Below, one piece after another: positions 34,101 through 43,844 of a DNA stretch of 64,000 nucleotides. The stretch is from Tubulanus polymorphus (Eukaryota > Nemertea > Palaeonemertea > Tubulaniformes > Tubulanidae). The first letter of the stretch is position 1; every line of letters starts with the position of its first letter. Made by a program: the position numbers and the translations under genes. The notes below the pieces were generated by a model. The model searched no databases, was not told the DNA's origin, and saw nothing but the letters and a program-made list of their open reading frames with translations. The stretch is taken from contig NC_134030.1 of the NCBI RefSeq assembly GCF_964204645.1, forward strand, positions 1,033,855 through 1,097,854. Reading direction: 5' to 3'.

Positions 34101-37100
34101 TCCAGCACCGGTCCAGGCATCACCAGGTACTGAACATCTGGTCTGGTCCGGGCGGCCTGGCATCAATGTTTCGAATTTAAAACATAGTTATCATGGTTCT
34201 AGGTTTGGTAGAGGGCGCTCTTCTACCAGATGCAGGAGCGAGGTCACCTTCACGGAGATCGAGATCGAGGGATTATGATTGATTCTGTAGGAACCATCAT
34301 CATTCATCAGTTCAGGTCGAGGGACCGTTTAGGAAGTTCACGTCTTTCACGTCGAGGGACCGTTTAGGAAGTTCACGTCTTTCACGTCGAGGGACCGTTT
34401 AGGAAGTTCACGTCTTTGACATCGAGGGACCGTTTAGGAAGTTCACGTCTTTGACGTCGAGGGACCGTTTAGGAAGTTCACGTCTTTGACGTCGAGGGAC
34501 CGTTTAGGAAGTTCACGTCTTTCACGTCGAGGGACCGTTTAGGAAGTTTACGTCTTTCACGTCGAGGGACCGTTAAGGAAGTCGTCACAATAATCAGGAT
34601 TTCCGCGATTTCGAAAGTCAGATTTTAAACTTGTTATTGTCATTGTAAGCTACCGCAGTTACAGGTAAGCCTATTTTTGATTGCCCGAGACAGGCGTGCA
34701 GATATTGTTCCCGACTTAAGTTTTTGGTTGATTTTCTTGTGACTTGTTTGTTTTAGGGGTGAGATGGATGAGCCTTATTGTTTTTTGACATATATAGGTC
34801 ATCCAAGATGGCCGCCACAGCCATTACAATGTGTAAAATAGCCATTTTGAAGCTTGTGACAACTCTACAATCTACAGTTTCAAACCAATTTGCCAATTAC
34901 TTATTCTGTGGTTTCATAATGGTAGGAGAATGAGCCTTATTGTTTTTGACGTATATAGGTCATCCAAGATGGCCGCCACAGCCATTTCAATGTGTGAAAT
35001 AGCCATTTTGAAGCTTGTGACAACTCTACAATCTACAGTTTCAGACCAATTTACCAATTACTTATTCTGTGGTTTCATAATGGTAAGAGGATGAGCCTTA
35101 TTGTTTTTGACATATATAGGTCATCCAAGATGGCCGCCACAGCCATTTCAATGTGTGAAATAGCCATTTTGAAGCTTGTGACAACTCTACAATCTACAGT
35201 TTCAGACCAATTTACCAATTACTTATTCTGTGGTTTCATAATGGTAAGAGGATGAGCCTTATTGTTTTTGACATATATAGGTCATCCAAGATGGCCGCCA
35301 CAGCCATTTCAATGTGTGAAATAGCCATTTTGAAGCTTGTTACCGCTCTACGGACTTAAGTTTTAAGCTTAAGACTTAAGATGGCCACCACAGTTATATC
35401 AATGTGTTAAATCTTATCCGATTTGGAGCTTGTTACTGCTCTAAGATGTAGAGGTTTAGAGGTTTATAATTTCATTCATACTTGTACTGTGGTTTATTTA
35501 TGGTGGTCAGAGGATGAGCCCTATTACAATTTGCATTCTCTACTTGACTCACTGGTCAAGGGTTAATATCTAGTTTGATAAATGTGGAGCATGTCGGTGA
35601 ATCACCCCCCCCCCCCCCCGGACTCTGATCTCAATGTCTGATGTCAATCGTCAGCAGTTTCAATGGAATGGGCTCGATTAGGTGTGGAACAAGTGGAATC
35701 CTCGATTGCCACAGTCGAACCTAGAGTATTAAGAGCTCAATTAGGTTGTTCTTTGCGTCTCTTCTCCGGTTGGAGTGCTCCAGTTTCCACCAAATGGAGG
35801 AAGATTAGAGATGTGCAGATTCAAGTCCACCATGCGGACTCCGGCTCCGGCAGCTCAAGGTTCAGCTCCGGCTCCGGCAGCTCAAGGTTCAGCTCCGGCT
35901 CCGGCAGCTCAAGGTTCAGCCCGAACTCACACAATGCCATCTCAAGCATCTACTAATGCTGGTTGGAGAACAAGTGCACAGCTCCAACATTCTCGTGCCC
36001 CTTCTGGTCAGAATAATTCTAGTTCATATCGGGGAATGCTCCTAAAAGGAGCTCTTCCTCTCGGAGAAACTCAAAATGAATGCTCGGGGCCAGTGAGAGG
36101 TTGTCTATAACGAGCAGCCACCTACTGATCCGGCGTTCCCGGGTCGTATCACGGCGGCTACTGTCTTCAATTCTGAACACCTCCCGACATGCGCCCGAAA
36201 GCAGGTCACGAGACACTAATCTCGTCAGCTCTCAAAGATCTGGCCAAAAAGAGAGCAATAGAACCAGTACGGGACGAAGCCACATCCGGCTGGTTTTCAT
36301 GAATATTTATGCTCCTGAAGACCACAGGGCGTCGATGGACTGTCATTCCTCGAGCGGCACCTGGATATCCCGAGGCTTCCGATGACTAAAACAGGGAGGT
36401 AATTCAAGGTCTCCGCCGAGGTTAATGGGCGGCTTCATTGGACCTGAAAGATGTCAGGTTCCTATTCACCCGAAATCTCATCAATTTCACAGAATGAAGT
36501 GGAAACGCCGCCAGTTCCAGTTCAGGTCTCTTCCAGTCGGCCTCAGTACAGCCCACGCCCTGGGTATTTACCAGCTTGGGTCAAGTCCAGAAGGTACACT
36601 ACACTCCAGGGCTGGGTTTCATAGATATGGAAGAAAAATAATTCCAGGGAACATTTTGAAATTTGTCAGTTATAACCATGGTTTCTCATTGTTAGTATGG
36701 TGGTTGAGGATTTATCCCTTTGGATAACTTTGATACTCAGTCTATGAAACCGGGTCCTGGAGTATTTGTCTGTTGGTTTACCTCGACGACTGGTTACTAG
36801 TACCAAACTCGACTATAGAATGTCAGGAGGCGGTGACCGCTGTCGACCGCTGTCGTAGACTTAGTTCACCAGTTCCGCGTAAACTAAGTAAAATCTCACT
36901 TGATGCCGTCCCAACAGTTCACATCTCCGGATCAGCACGGTCTTTCCGTCCATGGCTCGAGTAGCCAAACTTCAAGAAGCGTAGTTACCACAAACGAGAG
37001 GACAGCTAGTTATCGGTGACGCCTGTGGCTAAATGCAATACCGCAGTGCCAGGGGTCGTATCTCTGGCTATCTACACATTCAGAGAATATTAACTAAAAC

Positions 37101-40100
37101 CATAGGAAAGGGTCAAGCACTACTCCGAAAAAAAACTAATTTTATTTCCAAAAAATTATGATATTATATGGATTGCATGCTGTGTGGAAGAAGTTTTCAA
37201 AATTATTTAGGAGCTTATTATAATTTGAATGCATGAATTGAGAGCAATTTGAAATGTGTTGATATCCGAAAGTGTCTCCATTGACTTCACTCATTCACCT
37301 GATGAAGCTTCTATACATTAGTACCCAAAGCTTGTGTGTCAAATAAACTAGTTACACGTCCTATAAAGTACTACTTGTCTCGTTATATATTCTAAACCCC
37401 AGTTAACAATTCCAGTAAGTCAGGTTTAGGGAATAGATATTTAAACCTTGAGATGATACCGATGTAATACAATTCCAGTAAGTCAGGTTTAGGGAATAGA
37501 TATCTAAACCTTGAGATGATACCGATGTGATACAATTCCAGTAAGTCAGGTTTAGGGAATAGATATTTAAACCTTGAGATGATACCGATGTGATACAATT
37601 CCAGTAAGTCAAGTTTAGGGAATAGATATTTAAACCTTGAGATGAAACCGATGTGATACAATTCCAGTAAGTCAGGTTTAGGGAATAGATATTTAAACCT
37701 TGAGATGATACCGATGTGATACAATTCCAGTAAGTCAGGTTTAGGGAATAGATATTTAAACCTTGAGATGATACCGATGTGATACAATTCCAGTAAGTCA
37801 GGTTTAGGGAATAGATATTTAAACCTTGAGATGATACCGATGTGATACAATTCCAGTAAGTCAGGTTTAGGGAATAGATATTTAAACCTTGAGATGATAC
37901 CGATGTGATACAATTCCAGTAAGTCAGGTTTAGGGAATAGATATTTAAACCTTGAGATGATACCGATGTGATACAATTCCAGTAAGTCAGGTTTAGGGAA
38001 TAGATATTTAAACCTTGAGATGATACCGATGTGATACAATTCCAGTAAGTCAGGTTTAGGGAATAGATATTTAAACCTTGAGATGATACCGATGTAATAC
38101 AATTCCAGTAAGTCAGGTTTAGGGAATAGATATTTAAACCTTGAGATGAAACCGATGTGATACAATTCCAGTAAGTCAGGTTTAGGGAATAGATATTTAA
38201 ACCTTGAGATGATACCGATGTGATACAATTCCAGTAAGTCAGGTTTAGGGAATAGATATTTAAACCTTGAGATGATACCGATGTAATACAATTCCAGTAA
38301 GTCAGGTTTAGGGAATAGATATTTAAACCTTCAGATGATACCGATGTGATACAATCCCAGTAAGTCAGGTTTAGGGAATAGATATTTAAACCTTCAGATG
38401 ATACCGATGTAATACGATTCCAGTAAGTCAGGTTTAGGGAATAGATATTTAAACCTTGAGATGAAACCGATGTGATACAATTCCAGTAAGTCAGGTTTAG
38501 GGAATAGATATTTAAACCTTCAGATGATACCGATGTGATACAATTCCAGTAAGTCAGGTTTAGGGAATAGATATTTAAACCTTCAGATGAAACCGATGTG
38601 ATACAATTCCAGTAAGTCAAGTTTAGGGAATAGATATTTAAACCTTCAGATGAAACCGATGTGATACAATCCCAGTAAGTCAGGTTTAGGGAATAGATAT
38701 TTAAACCTTGAGATGAAACCGATGTAATACAATTCCAGTAAGTCAGGTTTAGGGAATAGATATTTAAACCTTGAGATGAAACCGATGTGATACAATTCCA
38801 GTAAGTCAGGTTTAGGGAATAGATATTTAAACCTTCAGATGATACCGATGTAATACAATTCCAGTAAGTCAGGTTTAGGGAATAGATATTTAAACCTTGA
38901 GATGAAACCGATGTGATACAATCCCAGTAAGTCTGGTTTAGGGAATAGATATTTAAACCTTTAGATGATACCGATGTGATACAATTCCAGTAAGTCAGGT
39001 TTAGGGAATAGATATTTAAACCTTGAGATGATACCGATGTAATATAATTCCAGTAAGTCAGGTTTAGGGAATAGATATTTAAACCTTGAGATGAAACCGA
39101 TGTGATACAATCCCAGTAAGTCAGGTTTAGGGAATAGATATTTAAACCTCGAGATGAAACCGATGTGATACAATTCCAGTAAGTCAGGTTTAGGGAATAG
39201 ATATTTAAACCTTCAGATGATACCGATGTTATACAATTCCAGTAAGTCAGGTTTAGGGAATAGATATTTAAACCTTTAGATGAAACCGATGTGATACAAT
39301 TCCAGTAAGTCAGGTTTAGGGAATAGATATTTAAACCTTGAGATGAAACCGATGTGATACAATTCCAGTAAGTCAGGTTTAGGGAATAGATATTTAAACC
39401 TTTAGATGAAACCGATGTGATACAATTCCAGTAAGTCAGGTTTAGGGAATAGATATTTAAACCTTTAGATGAAACCGATGTGATACAATTCCAGTAAGTC
39501 AGGTTTAGGGAATAGATATTTAAACCTTTAGATGATACCGATGTGATACAATTCCAGTAAGTCAGGTTTAGGGAATAGATATTTAAACCTTGAGATGATA
39601 CCGATGTAATATAATTCCAGTAAGTCAGGTTTAGGGAATAGATATTTAAACCTTCAGATGAAACCGATGTAATACAATTCCAGTAAGTCAGGTTTAGGGA
39701 ATAGATATTTAAACCTTCAGATGATACCGATGAATTTAGCAATTTTGAATGAATCAAACCAATATGAGATTTCGATCCTAAGAATATTGGAAGCTTGTGT
39801 TTAACGTTACTAAATATTAATATTATATAAAGCTAGAAGGACACGAGCGTATCCATTTTTCGCCCGATCGCGACGATTAAATTCGCCGGTGAATTTATAC
39901 GCCCGATACGAGCGGGTACCGATCTATCTATAAATCGGCCGTCACGGTGATTTCGTCGCCCGCCGACATTAAACATGTTCGATATTTATGCCGGTGTTCG
40001 GGTCACTTGTTAATTCGCTCGGCTTGTCGGCAAGCTTAAAAAGATTTAGAAAAAACTAGAAATTCTCATTCGTGAATGAACTGGATTCATCTGGGTTCAG

Positions 40101-43100
40101 TTTCATGAGACACAGTTCAAACTGCTCTTGAATTTGAGTTTGTAATTAATGTATGTGATTATAATGAATTGTATTTTTGTTTTACAGCTTTGGCATTTCG
40201 GTTAAGTCGTGCGTTCCGGCGGGAGGAGTTCGTCAGAATATTTCTACCGGAGTGTAAGTAGTTTAACTATTTTCATACAATATCATTTAGTGTGACGTGT
40301 GTTACTGATTCAGGCACGGATCCAGGAATGTTTCCAAGACGGGGTTCATAAAAATGCTGACTAAAATCTCTAATAATAGCCGGGGCCTATACGGCATATT
40401 TTTTGGCCAAACATAAGGCCTTTTTTTAATAGCATGGTTTGGTTGCTCCCAAAATTTGAAGAAACATAAAATAAAAAAGAATTAGAAAAAAAATTTTTTA
40501 TTCCTGTCTGTGAAACAAATTCAGTGAAAAACCGAGCAAAAAAGATTTTTCACCTCGGCCGAATGAGAATCCTGGATTGAACGATGAAACAATTGAAAAA
40601 CGCGAGGTTCTTTTTTGATCGCAGTGTGCAGAATTCAAACTTTCCAAGAATCATTTGTTCGGACATATGTATATTGCCCTATTGACAGTTCCCTCTTCCT
40701 TCTAAAAGTGATTTTATCTCACTGAGGGAATTTTTAAAAAATTTTCTCTGAAATGATATGGTAGCGTTTCTTTTTTTGCTTTAAAAATTTTTTGGTAGCC
40801 GATCAGCGGGGTCACGACCCCTGAAACCCTCCCTGGATCCGCGCCTATGATATCTCCTCAAAATCTAATAAAAACTTTCAATGAATTAATGCTGTAATGA
40901 CGATATGTAGCCATCTGTCTATTTGAATGCATTTGCAAAAAGACAAAAAGAAATAGTAGCAGAATTTTGGCTAAAAGTTTAGAATACCCAAATTCAACAT
41001 TGCTTGCAGCAGACGGAATTTCCGCCATTTTGGTTAACAGGGGATTCCCCCCTCCGGTACTTCCCATGATCAATAGTGTCTATGACGCGTTGCGTACGGA
41101 ATGCCATGGAATTCCCTCACATGATTTATGATAATAATGTTTACTTGCATTCTGATTGGTTAAAATCGCGTGTAGTTTGAACGTAGGCAATGTTTACATT
41201 TGTAACGTCACCGGCGAGTCGCTGACATTAACGTAGTCATTGAGTTAACATTATCTTGCACTGAATGGTGATATCAATCGCATTCATTTTATAAATTTTT
41301 TGAATATGAATTTGTTTTTATATATCAACTGCGAGTAACAGTGTTACGCTATTGAGTCTTAAGAGACAGCCTTTATGGACCTTATTGGTTGTTATAACTC
41401 ACAAGCTGACTGAGTTAGCATTCTGGATCCGTCAGATTAGTTACTTCTAGAAAATATGTTAGTCACATTTTCGGACTATATTCTGGAAAACAGTGGAAGC
41501 TTGTATCCACCCTAGATTAGAACCAATCAGAATAGAACCAATCAGAATACACTATTTTACAGAAAATATATTTATGACAATTGCGTAAGGTTTTAGTAAA
41601 ATAGTGTTTTTTCTCGAGTAGTTGCCGAAGAAGCATAAAAATTTGATTCAATTTCATTCAGATTTAAACAAACAAATCGAATTTCATTTCATTCAGCGCA
41701 AACTTCAAATCTAATTAAAATTTTGTTCAGTATGAATAAGTTGCAAATCATTGAGAGGAAAAAATAATTAATTGTGTTACTTAAAAAAATCACAATTGTA
41801 CTGTGTTTATCAAAACAGGAGACCACAGGACCTTTGGTCCTCTAGTATTCTTTTCCTAGTTATTCCAAAAACACTAAAACAGTCCAATCAGCGATCGCTG
41901 CCAGACCAACACGATTACATTGAAATCAAACTTAAGTAACATCAGGCGCCCCCTGTTGGAATAATATTCATAGCCGTAGCATCGAAACCATTCGACTTGT
42001 TGTTTAATGTATTTCTCTCTATTTTTATTTTACAGTGATGAACATTTTACAAGACTGTCCGTTTGGGGACTTGGTGGGGGAATTCAAAAGAAACTTGGTT
42101 CCCGATAGGATACCACCACCGGTTAATCCTATGTCGCCCGCTGCTGCCCCTCCCCCACGTCCATTAAATTCGCCTCAGCAGCGGCCTGTCAGACAGCCGC
42201 CCCCGGCCGCCACTCGTTCGTCAGACAGAGTCCGGGGACGGCTGTTTGAAGGAGATCTGACGGAGGTAAGAATCTTTATTTGTTTTTAAATTTTATTCAG
42301 GATATCAGTTGAAGTTCAGCAAATAAATTACCAGACCTGTAAACAGAAGAGTAGTCATAAATTTCCATTTGCGGGTAAAACCCCATAGTCGAAAACCTTC
42401 GGTTATTGATCTATATCTGCTTAAGACCAATGGTTGTACACACGAGTGCGAAAACTTATCGCTCAAACTTTGATTGTATCCATGGTAACGCGTACAGTAT
42501 ACTATGCGTGACTTACCGTTTCCTATCACTGGAATACAATACTGTTTTTGACCATGAGCGCCATCTGCGGCGGTCATAACGGACTGACTGGTGATTGGCT
42601 GAAATGCTCGTCTACCGTGGTGACGATTATTCGGTGTTACACGTGCAGCAGACACGTCTCTGAATATCTAACATTTGATTGTTGTAACTCATCGGGAAAA
42701 ATATGTTTATGAGTCGATTTTTTGTCGAAATTTTGTTCGGCAGAAAATTGGCTGCGTACGTCAAGAAGGCGGCTGATATTTGTATCGTGTGACCCCTCGT
42801 CCCGGTAATATGCCGACCCACGTACACCTGAGACCAGTTGCATAGTCAGAGCTTAGAATTAAGACCGTTTTAAGACCAACTTAGTTCTATAGCCAATCTA
42901 ATAACTTAAGACCAGTCTTTAGATTTAAGACCACTTTTGGACTTAAGTCTTGACCATGGAATCGGCCCCAGATGCTTATTCCGCTGTATTGGATGCTGAC
43001 GTGCTCGTGTCTTCCAGCAATGTTGTTATTCACCAAAAATATCATGTTTTGTTCGAATAACACAATTCATCTGAGTCTGGGTTTAACGGATGACACGTTC

Positions 43101-43792
43101 AAACAGAACTACGAAATCAATATCAGAAGTCCTTTTATATTGAAACGGTCCCAGAAGTCCCTGTTATAATGGGTACTTTTTCAAAAAAAGTAACGAGAAC
43201 TCCGATGGCTTTCCGTATCGGTAAAAACTAACTATTTCTATGAGCGTCACTCGTAGATTTACCGAAACGCCACCTTGTGACACGATATCCTAACTACGTA
43301 TAGGTGTTTTATTTGCTGAATCGCTGGTTTCTCATTCTCATTTTTTATACTTGTGTTTAATTTTATACTAAACAAATTTTTCACTTTTTCTCTTTACAGA
43401 CACGACCACCGCCAAAAAAAACTAGAACAAAAAGGAAAAGAAAAGTTGCGGTCGTCGTGGCTCCGCAGGGAGGAGGAGCAAGAGTGGTCCCGGCGGATGG
43501 TGCGGCTGACGAAGGTAATCGGGAGGAAGGGGAGGGGATAAATAGGAAGCGGCCGAGGAGGGATGGTGGTGGGGCTGGGGATGGTGCGGGTCCTGCTCCT
43601 CCTGCTCCTCCATCCGTATCTCGGGCGGTCACTCGTTCACTCGCCAAAAAGCTGGCGAGTGAACGAGTGGCCCGAGAGGTAGAGGTGGTGGCCCGACATA
43701 CGGATGGAATGTGGGAGGAGCGGCTTCGTTCGGGGACAATTCCGGATTTGTTAACTGATTTAAAAAATATTCTTTCAGTGAAGGGATATTAG
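26790..43792 (+). CDS. Unrecognised multi-exon family gene, 347 aa, complete
   Basis: Nine exons: 26790-26852, 28011-28100, 28510-28554, 28925-28951, 30815-30853, 31064-31154, 40188-40253, 42036-42265, 43400-43792. Lengths sum to 1044, exactly 348 codons, and every donor/acceptor phase fits. Protein order: basic start (1-21), 17 Gln then FNISMSGID (22-51), Pro/Thr pieces (52-75), HQFASEARSPSLN (76-88), Ser run and PPETPP (89-118), RREEFVRIFLPE (about 129-140), MNILQDCPFGDLV and Pro/Arg region (141-217), TRPPPKKTRTKRKRK with Gly/Ala/Pro middle and VTRSLAKKLASERV tail (218-347). No signal peptide or membrane segment. The KKTRTKRKRK cluster suggests the nucleus. I recognise no domain. It could be a chromatin or RNA-associated disordered protein, or host-adapted element-derived protein; both are guesses. 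The gene structure is much surer than the function. Confidence 0.75.
26910..27022. mobile_element. MITE with imperfect terminal inverted repeats
   Basis: About 113 bases opening CTGGGTCCAGTTTCACAAA and ending TTTGTGAAACTAGGCCCTG; ends match inverted at 15 of 19 positions. An inner pair around AATCGATTTAA is also inverted. A copy lies at about 60353-60466, and half-elements sit inside the minus-strand blocks (for example 7561-7600, 10997-11040). No target duplication established. Confidence 0.6.
27271..27375. promoter_or_regulatory. Cluster of RFX X-box-like palindromes
   Basis: GTCGCTATGGAAAC (27271), GTATCCATGGCAAC (27307) and GTTCCCATGGCGATAC (27360), with a fourth, GTTGCTATGGAAAC, at 27809. 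These resemble RFX X-box half-site pairs (GTTGCC-ATGGCAAC type). They lie in the second intron and are retained in the duplicate (60715 and 60751). Function is inferred from motif resemblance only. Confidence 0.35.
28011..28100 (+). CDS. Exon 2 of the 347-aa gene (polyQ)
   Basis: 90 bases: GTA, 17 Gln codons (mostly CAA), then KFNISMSGID. Acceptor CTCTTTTATAG, donor GTAAGT. The duplicate has 21 Gln. Confidence 0.75.
28510..28554 (+). CDS. Exon 3 of the 347-aa gene (FLPTTP)
   Basis: 45 bases, FLPTTPPSGVPPSTP. Acceptor TTTTCAG, donor GTAAGT, phase 0. Confidence 0.7.
28925..28951 (+). CDS. Exon 4 of the 347-aa gene (DLSPIQHVD microexon)
   Basis: 27 bases ending at GTAAGA. If the donor were skipped the frame would stop three codons later (VRD, TAA), giving a short alternative end. 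The acceptor is TTTACAG. Confidence 0.6.
28952..30814 (+). other. Intron 4
   Basis: No exon recognised. Contains short motifs typical of degraded element ends (AGATGGCGCCA, ACCAGATGGCGC) and, at 30490-30700, a flank shared in inverted orientation with 5690-5900. Mirrors 62408-64000. Confidence 0.5.
30815..30853 (+). CDS. Exon 5 of the 347-aa gene (HQFASEARSPSLN)
   Basis: 39 bases, phase 0. Acceptor TTTCTAG, donor GTAAGT. Matched by RQFASQRRSPLLN on the minus strand. Confidence 0.65.
31064..31154 (+). CDS. Exon 6 of the 347-aa gene (poly-Ser, PPETPP)
   Basis: 91 bases, LSNN, 12 Ser, then APLPPETPPDLQAR, leaving one base. Acceptor TTTACAG, donor GTAAGT. The CAG repeat could also be read as Gln, but the Ser frame restores the PPETPPDFQAR motif shared with 5993-6107 and the phase needed by exon 7. 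Confidence 0.65.
31155..32029. other. Start of the 9-kb intron 6, no gene supported
   Basis: Contains a hydrophobic open frame at 31307-31546 and a 111-codon frame at 31762-32097 that runs into the minisatellite. Neither has recognisable domains, and both are treated as chance. Confidence 0.4.
32030..32815. repeat. CCGGTCCAGGCATCAC minisatellite, interrupted
   Basis: Copies of CCGGTCCAGGCATCACCGG with ACTGAACATC, spaced 40-65 bases. It continues at 34021-34165 beyond an inserted 1.2-kb element. Confidence 0.9.
32816..34020. mobile_element. hAT-like non-autonomous transposon, 1.2 kb
   Basis: Starts CAGGGTTCGTCGCGG and ends ATGAACCCTG, giving inverted ends CAGGGTTC. It is flanked on both sides by CTGAA, a 5-base candidate target duplication, and splits an otherwise continuous minisatellite. 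Subterminal GCTTGAAA motifs are repeated many times near both ends, as in some hAT families. No transposase frame is visible. hAT elements usually make 8-base duplications, so the superfamily call is tentative. Confidence 0.6.
34021..34165. repeat. CCGGTCCAGGCATCAC minisatellite, distal part
   Basis: Continuation of the array at 32030-32815 after the transposon insertion. Confidence 0.85.
34314..34580. repeat. 35-bp tandem repeat, about 7-8 units
   Basis: Units containing GTCGAGGGACCGTTTAGGAA. The last unit is shortened (GTTAAGGAAG). Confidence 0.95.
34764..35345. repeat. 162-bp tandem repeat, about 3.5 units
   Basis: GAGCCTTATTGTTTTTGAC recurs every 162 bases. Each unit contains CCAAGATGGCCGCCA, close to the YY1 recognition core. 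A more diverged copy follows to about 35500. Confidence 0.9.
35605..35619. repeat. Poly-C tract, 15 C
   Basis: Uninterrupted run of C after ATCA. Likely length-polymorphic and prone to sequencing error. Confidence 0.9.
35663..36120 (+). pseudogene. Gag-like remnant upstream of DIRS-type RT
   Basis: Two overlapping open frames with a Gly/Ser or Ala/Pro repeat (three near-identical 24-base units around 35845-35920), followed by a Ser/Asn-rich stretch. It immediately precedes the RT relic, so it may be the end of a gag-like ORF. There is no domain match I can see. Confidence 0.3.
36220..36965 (+). pseudogene. DIRS/Ngaro-like reverse transcriptase, degenerate
   Basis: Across shifting frames the order of RT blocks is recognisable: ALKDLAKKRAIEPVRDEATS, then SLDLKDV, VPIHPKSHQF with KWKRRQFQFRSLPVGLSTA, and after an insertion LLVYLDDWLLVPNSTIECQE. 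YLDD is the RT catalytic motif, and the LPxGLSTA plus YLDDWLL context is typical of DIRS-type elements. There are several frameshifts and stops (for example in GWFS-stop), and a MITE lies inside the domain. No recombinase, RNase H or terminal repeats were seen. Confidence 0.65.
36608..36758. mobile_element. MITE inserted in the DIRS-like RT
   Basis: About 150 bases with inverted ends AGGGCTGGGTTTCATAGA and TCTATGAAACCGGGTCCT (core GGTTTCATAGA). It separates the LSTA and YLDD blocks of the RT. It resembles, in end sequence, the MITE at 26910-27022. Confidence 0.6.
36966..37404. other. Intron 6 segment with a possible retroelement tail
   Basis: Contains CACCTGATGAAGCTTCTA and CAAAGCTTGTGTGTCAAATA at 37297-37348, reminiscent of 3' ends of Penelope-like elements. 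No coding part accompanies it. Confidence 0.3.
37405..39735. repeat. 63-bp satellite array, about 37 units
   Basis: TTCCAGTAAGTCAGGTTTAG recurs every 63 bases with few substitutions. Because 63 is a multiple of three and units lack stops in two minus-strand frames, long open frames appear (784 and 299 codons). These are satellite artefacts, not genes. Each unit contains a donor-like GTAAGT on the plus strand. Confidence 0.95.
39740..40187 (+). other. End of intron 6
   Basis: Unique sequence including a CpG-rich patch at 39840-40020 (CGCCCGATCGCGACG). No frame supported. Leads to the exon 7 acceptor. Confidence 0.5.
40188..40253 (+). CDS. Exon 7 of the 347-aa gene (RREEFVRIFLPE)
   Basis: 66 bases, phase 1 to 1, TLAFRLSRAFRREEFVRIFLPE. 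Acceptor TTTTACAG, donor GTAAGT. The flanking intron matches that of the minus-strand copy at 1821-1889. Confidence 0.7.
40254..42035 (+). other. Intron 7
   Basis: No exon recognised. The last ~95 bases (from 41941) match, inverted, the upstream flanks of the minus-strand MNIL exons. Confidence 0.5.
42036..42265 (+). CDS. Exon 8 of the 347-aa gene (MNIL/proline-rich)
   Basis: 230 bases, phase 1 to 0. Encodes MNILQDCPFGDLVGEFKRNL, VPDRIPPPVNPMSPAAAP, then PRPLNSPQQRPVRQPPPAAT and GRLFEGDLTE. Acceptor TTTTACAG, donor GTAAGA. The first 20 residues look like a short amphipathic helix; the rest is Pro-rich. Confidence 0.75.
42266..43399 (+). other. Intron 8, with a probable MITE
   Basis: At about 42830-42970 a CTTAGAATTAAGACC...GACTTAAGTCTTGACCATGG segment has inverted-like ends (CCAGTTGCATAGTC and GACCATGGAATCGG), suggesting another MITE. 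Short ORFs have no support. Confidence 0.4.
43400..43792 (+). CDS. Exon 9 (last) of the 347-aa gene
   Basis: 393 bases including TAG. TRPPPKKTRTKRKRK is a strong nuclear-localisation-like start. A low-complexity Gly/Ala/Pro section contains a second basic cluster (NRKRPRRD). The end, VTRSLAKKLASERVAREVEV, RHTDGMWEERLRSGTIPDL and TDLKNILSVKGY, looks partly helical. The exon contains a 10-base perfect inverted repeat (TCACTCGCCA and TGGCGAGTGA). The stop lies within a larger hairpin. It is the only full-length copy in the window. Confidence 0.75.
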   Translation, partial: TRPPPKKTRTKRKRKVAVVVAPQGGGARVVPADGAADEGNREEGEGINRKRPRRDGGGAGDGAGPAPPAPPSVSRAVTRSLAKKLASERVAREVEVVARHTDGMWEERLRSGTIPDLLTDLKNILSVKGY

Positions 43793-43844
43793 GTGCCTTG
43801 AACGCATGAGTCGTTCATGCGCGCCTAATATTCCTTCACTGAAA
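43773..43844 (+). repeat. Hairpin spanning the stop codon
   Basis: TTTCAGTGAAGG...ATATTAGG pairs with CCTAATAT..CCTTCACTGAAA, with a CATGA/TCATG inner arm. Related hairpins follow the minus-strand last-exon copies at 4889-4952 and 19098-19162. Confidence 0.7.

Noticed and set aside
37297-37348. Possible hammerhead ribozyme (CTGATGA box)
   Set aside because: The second core box GAAA is absent (CAAA) and the stems do not pair convincingly.
37403-39757. 784-codon minus-strand ORF
   Set aside because: Produced by a 63-bp satellite with a period divisible by three; no unique sequence or start context.
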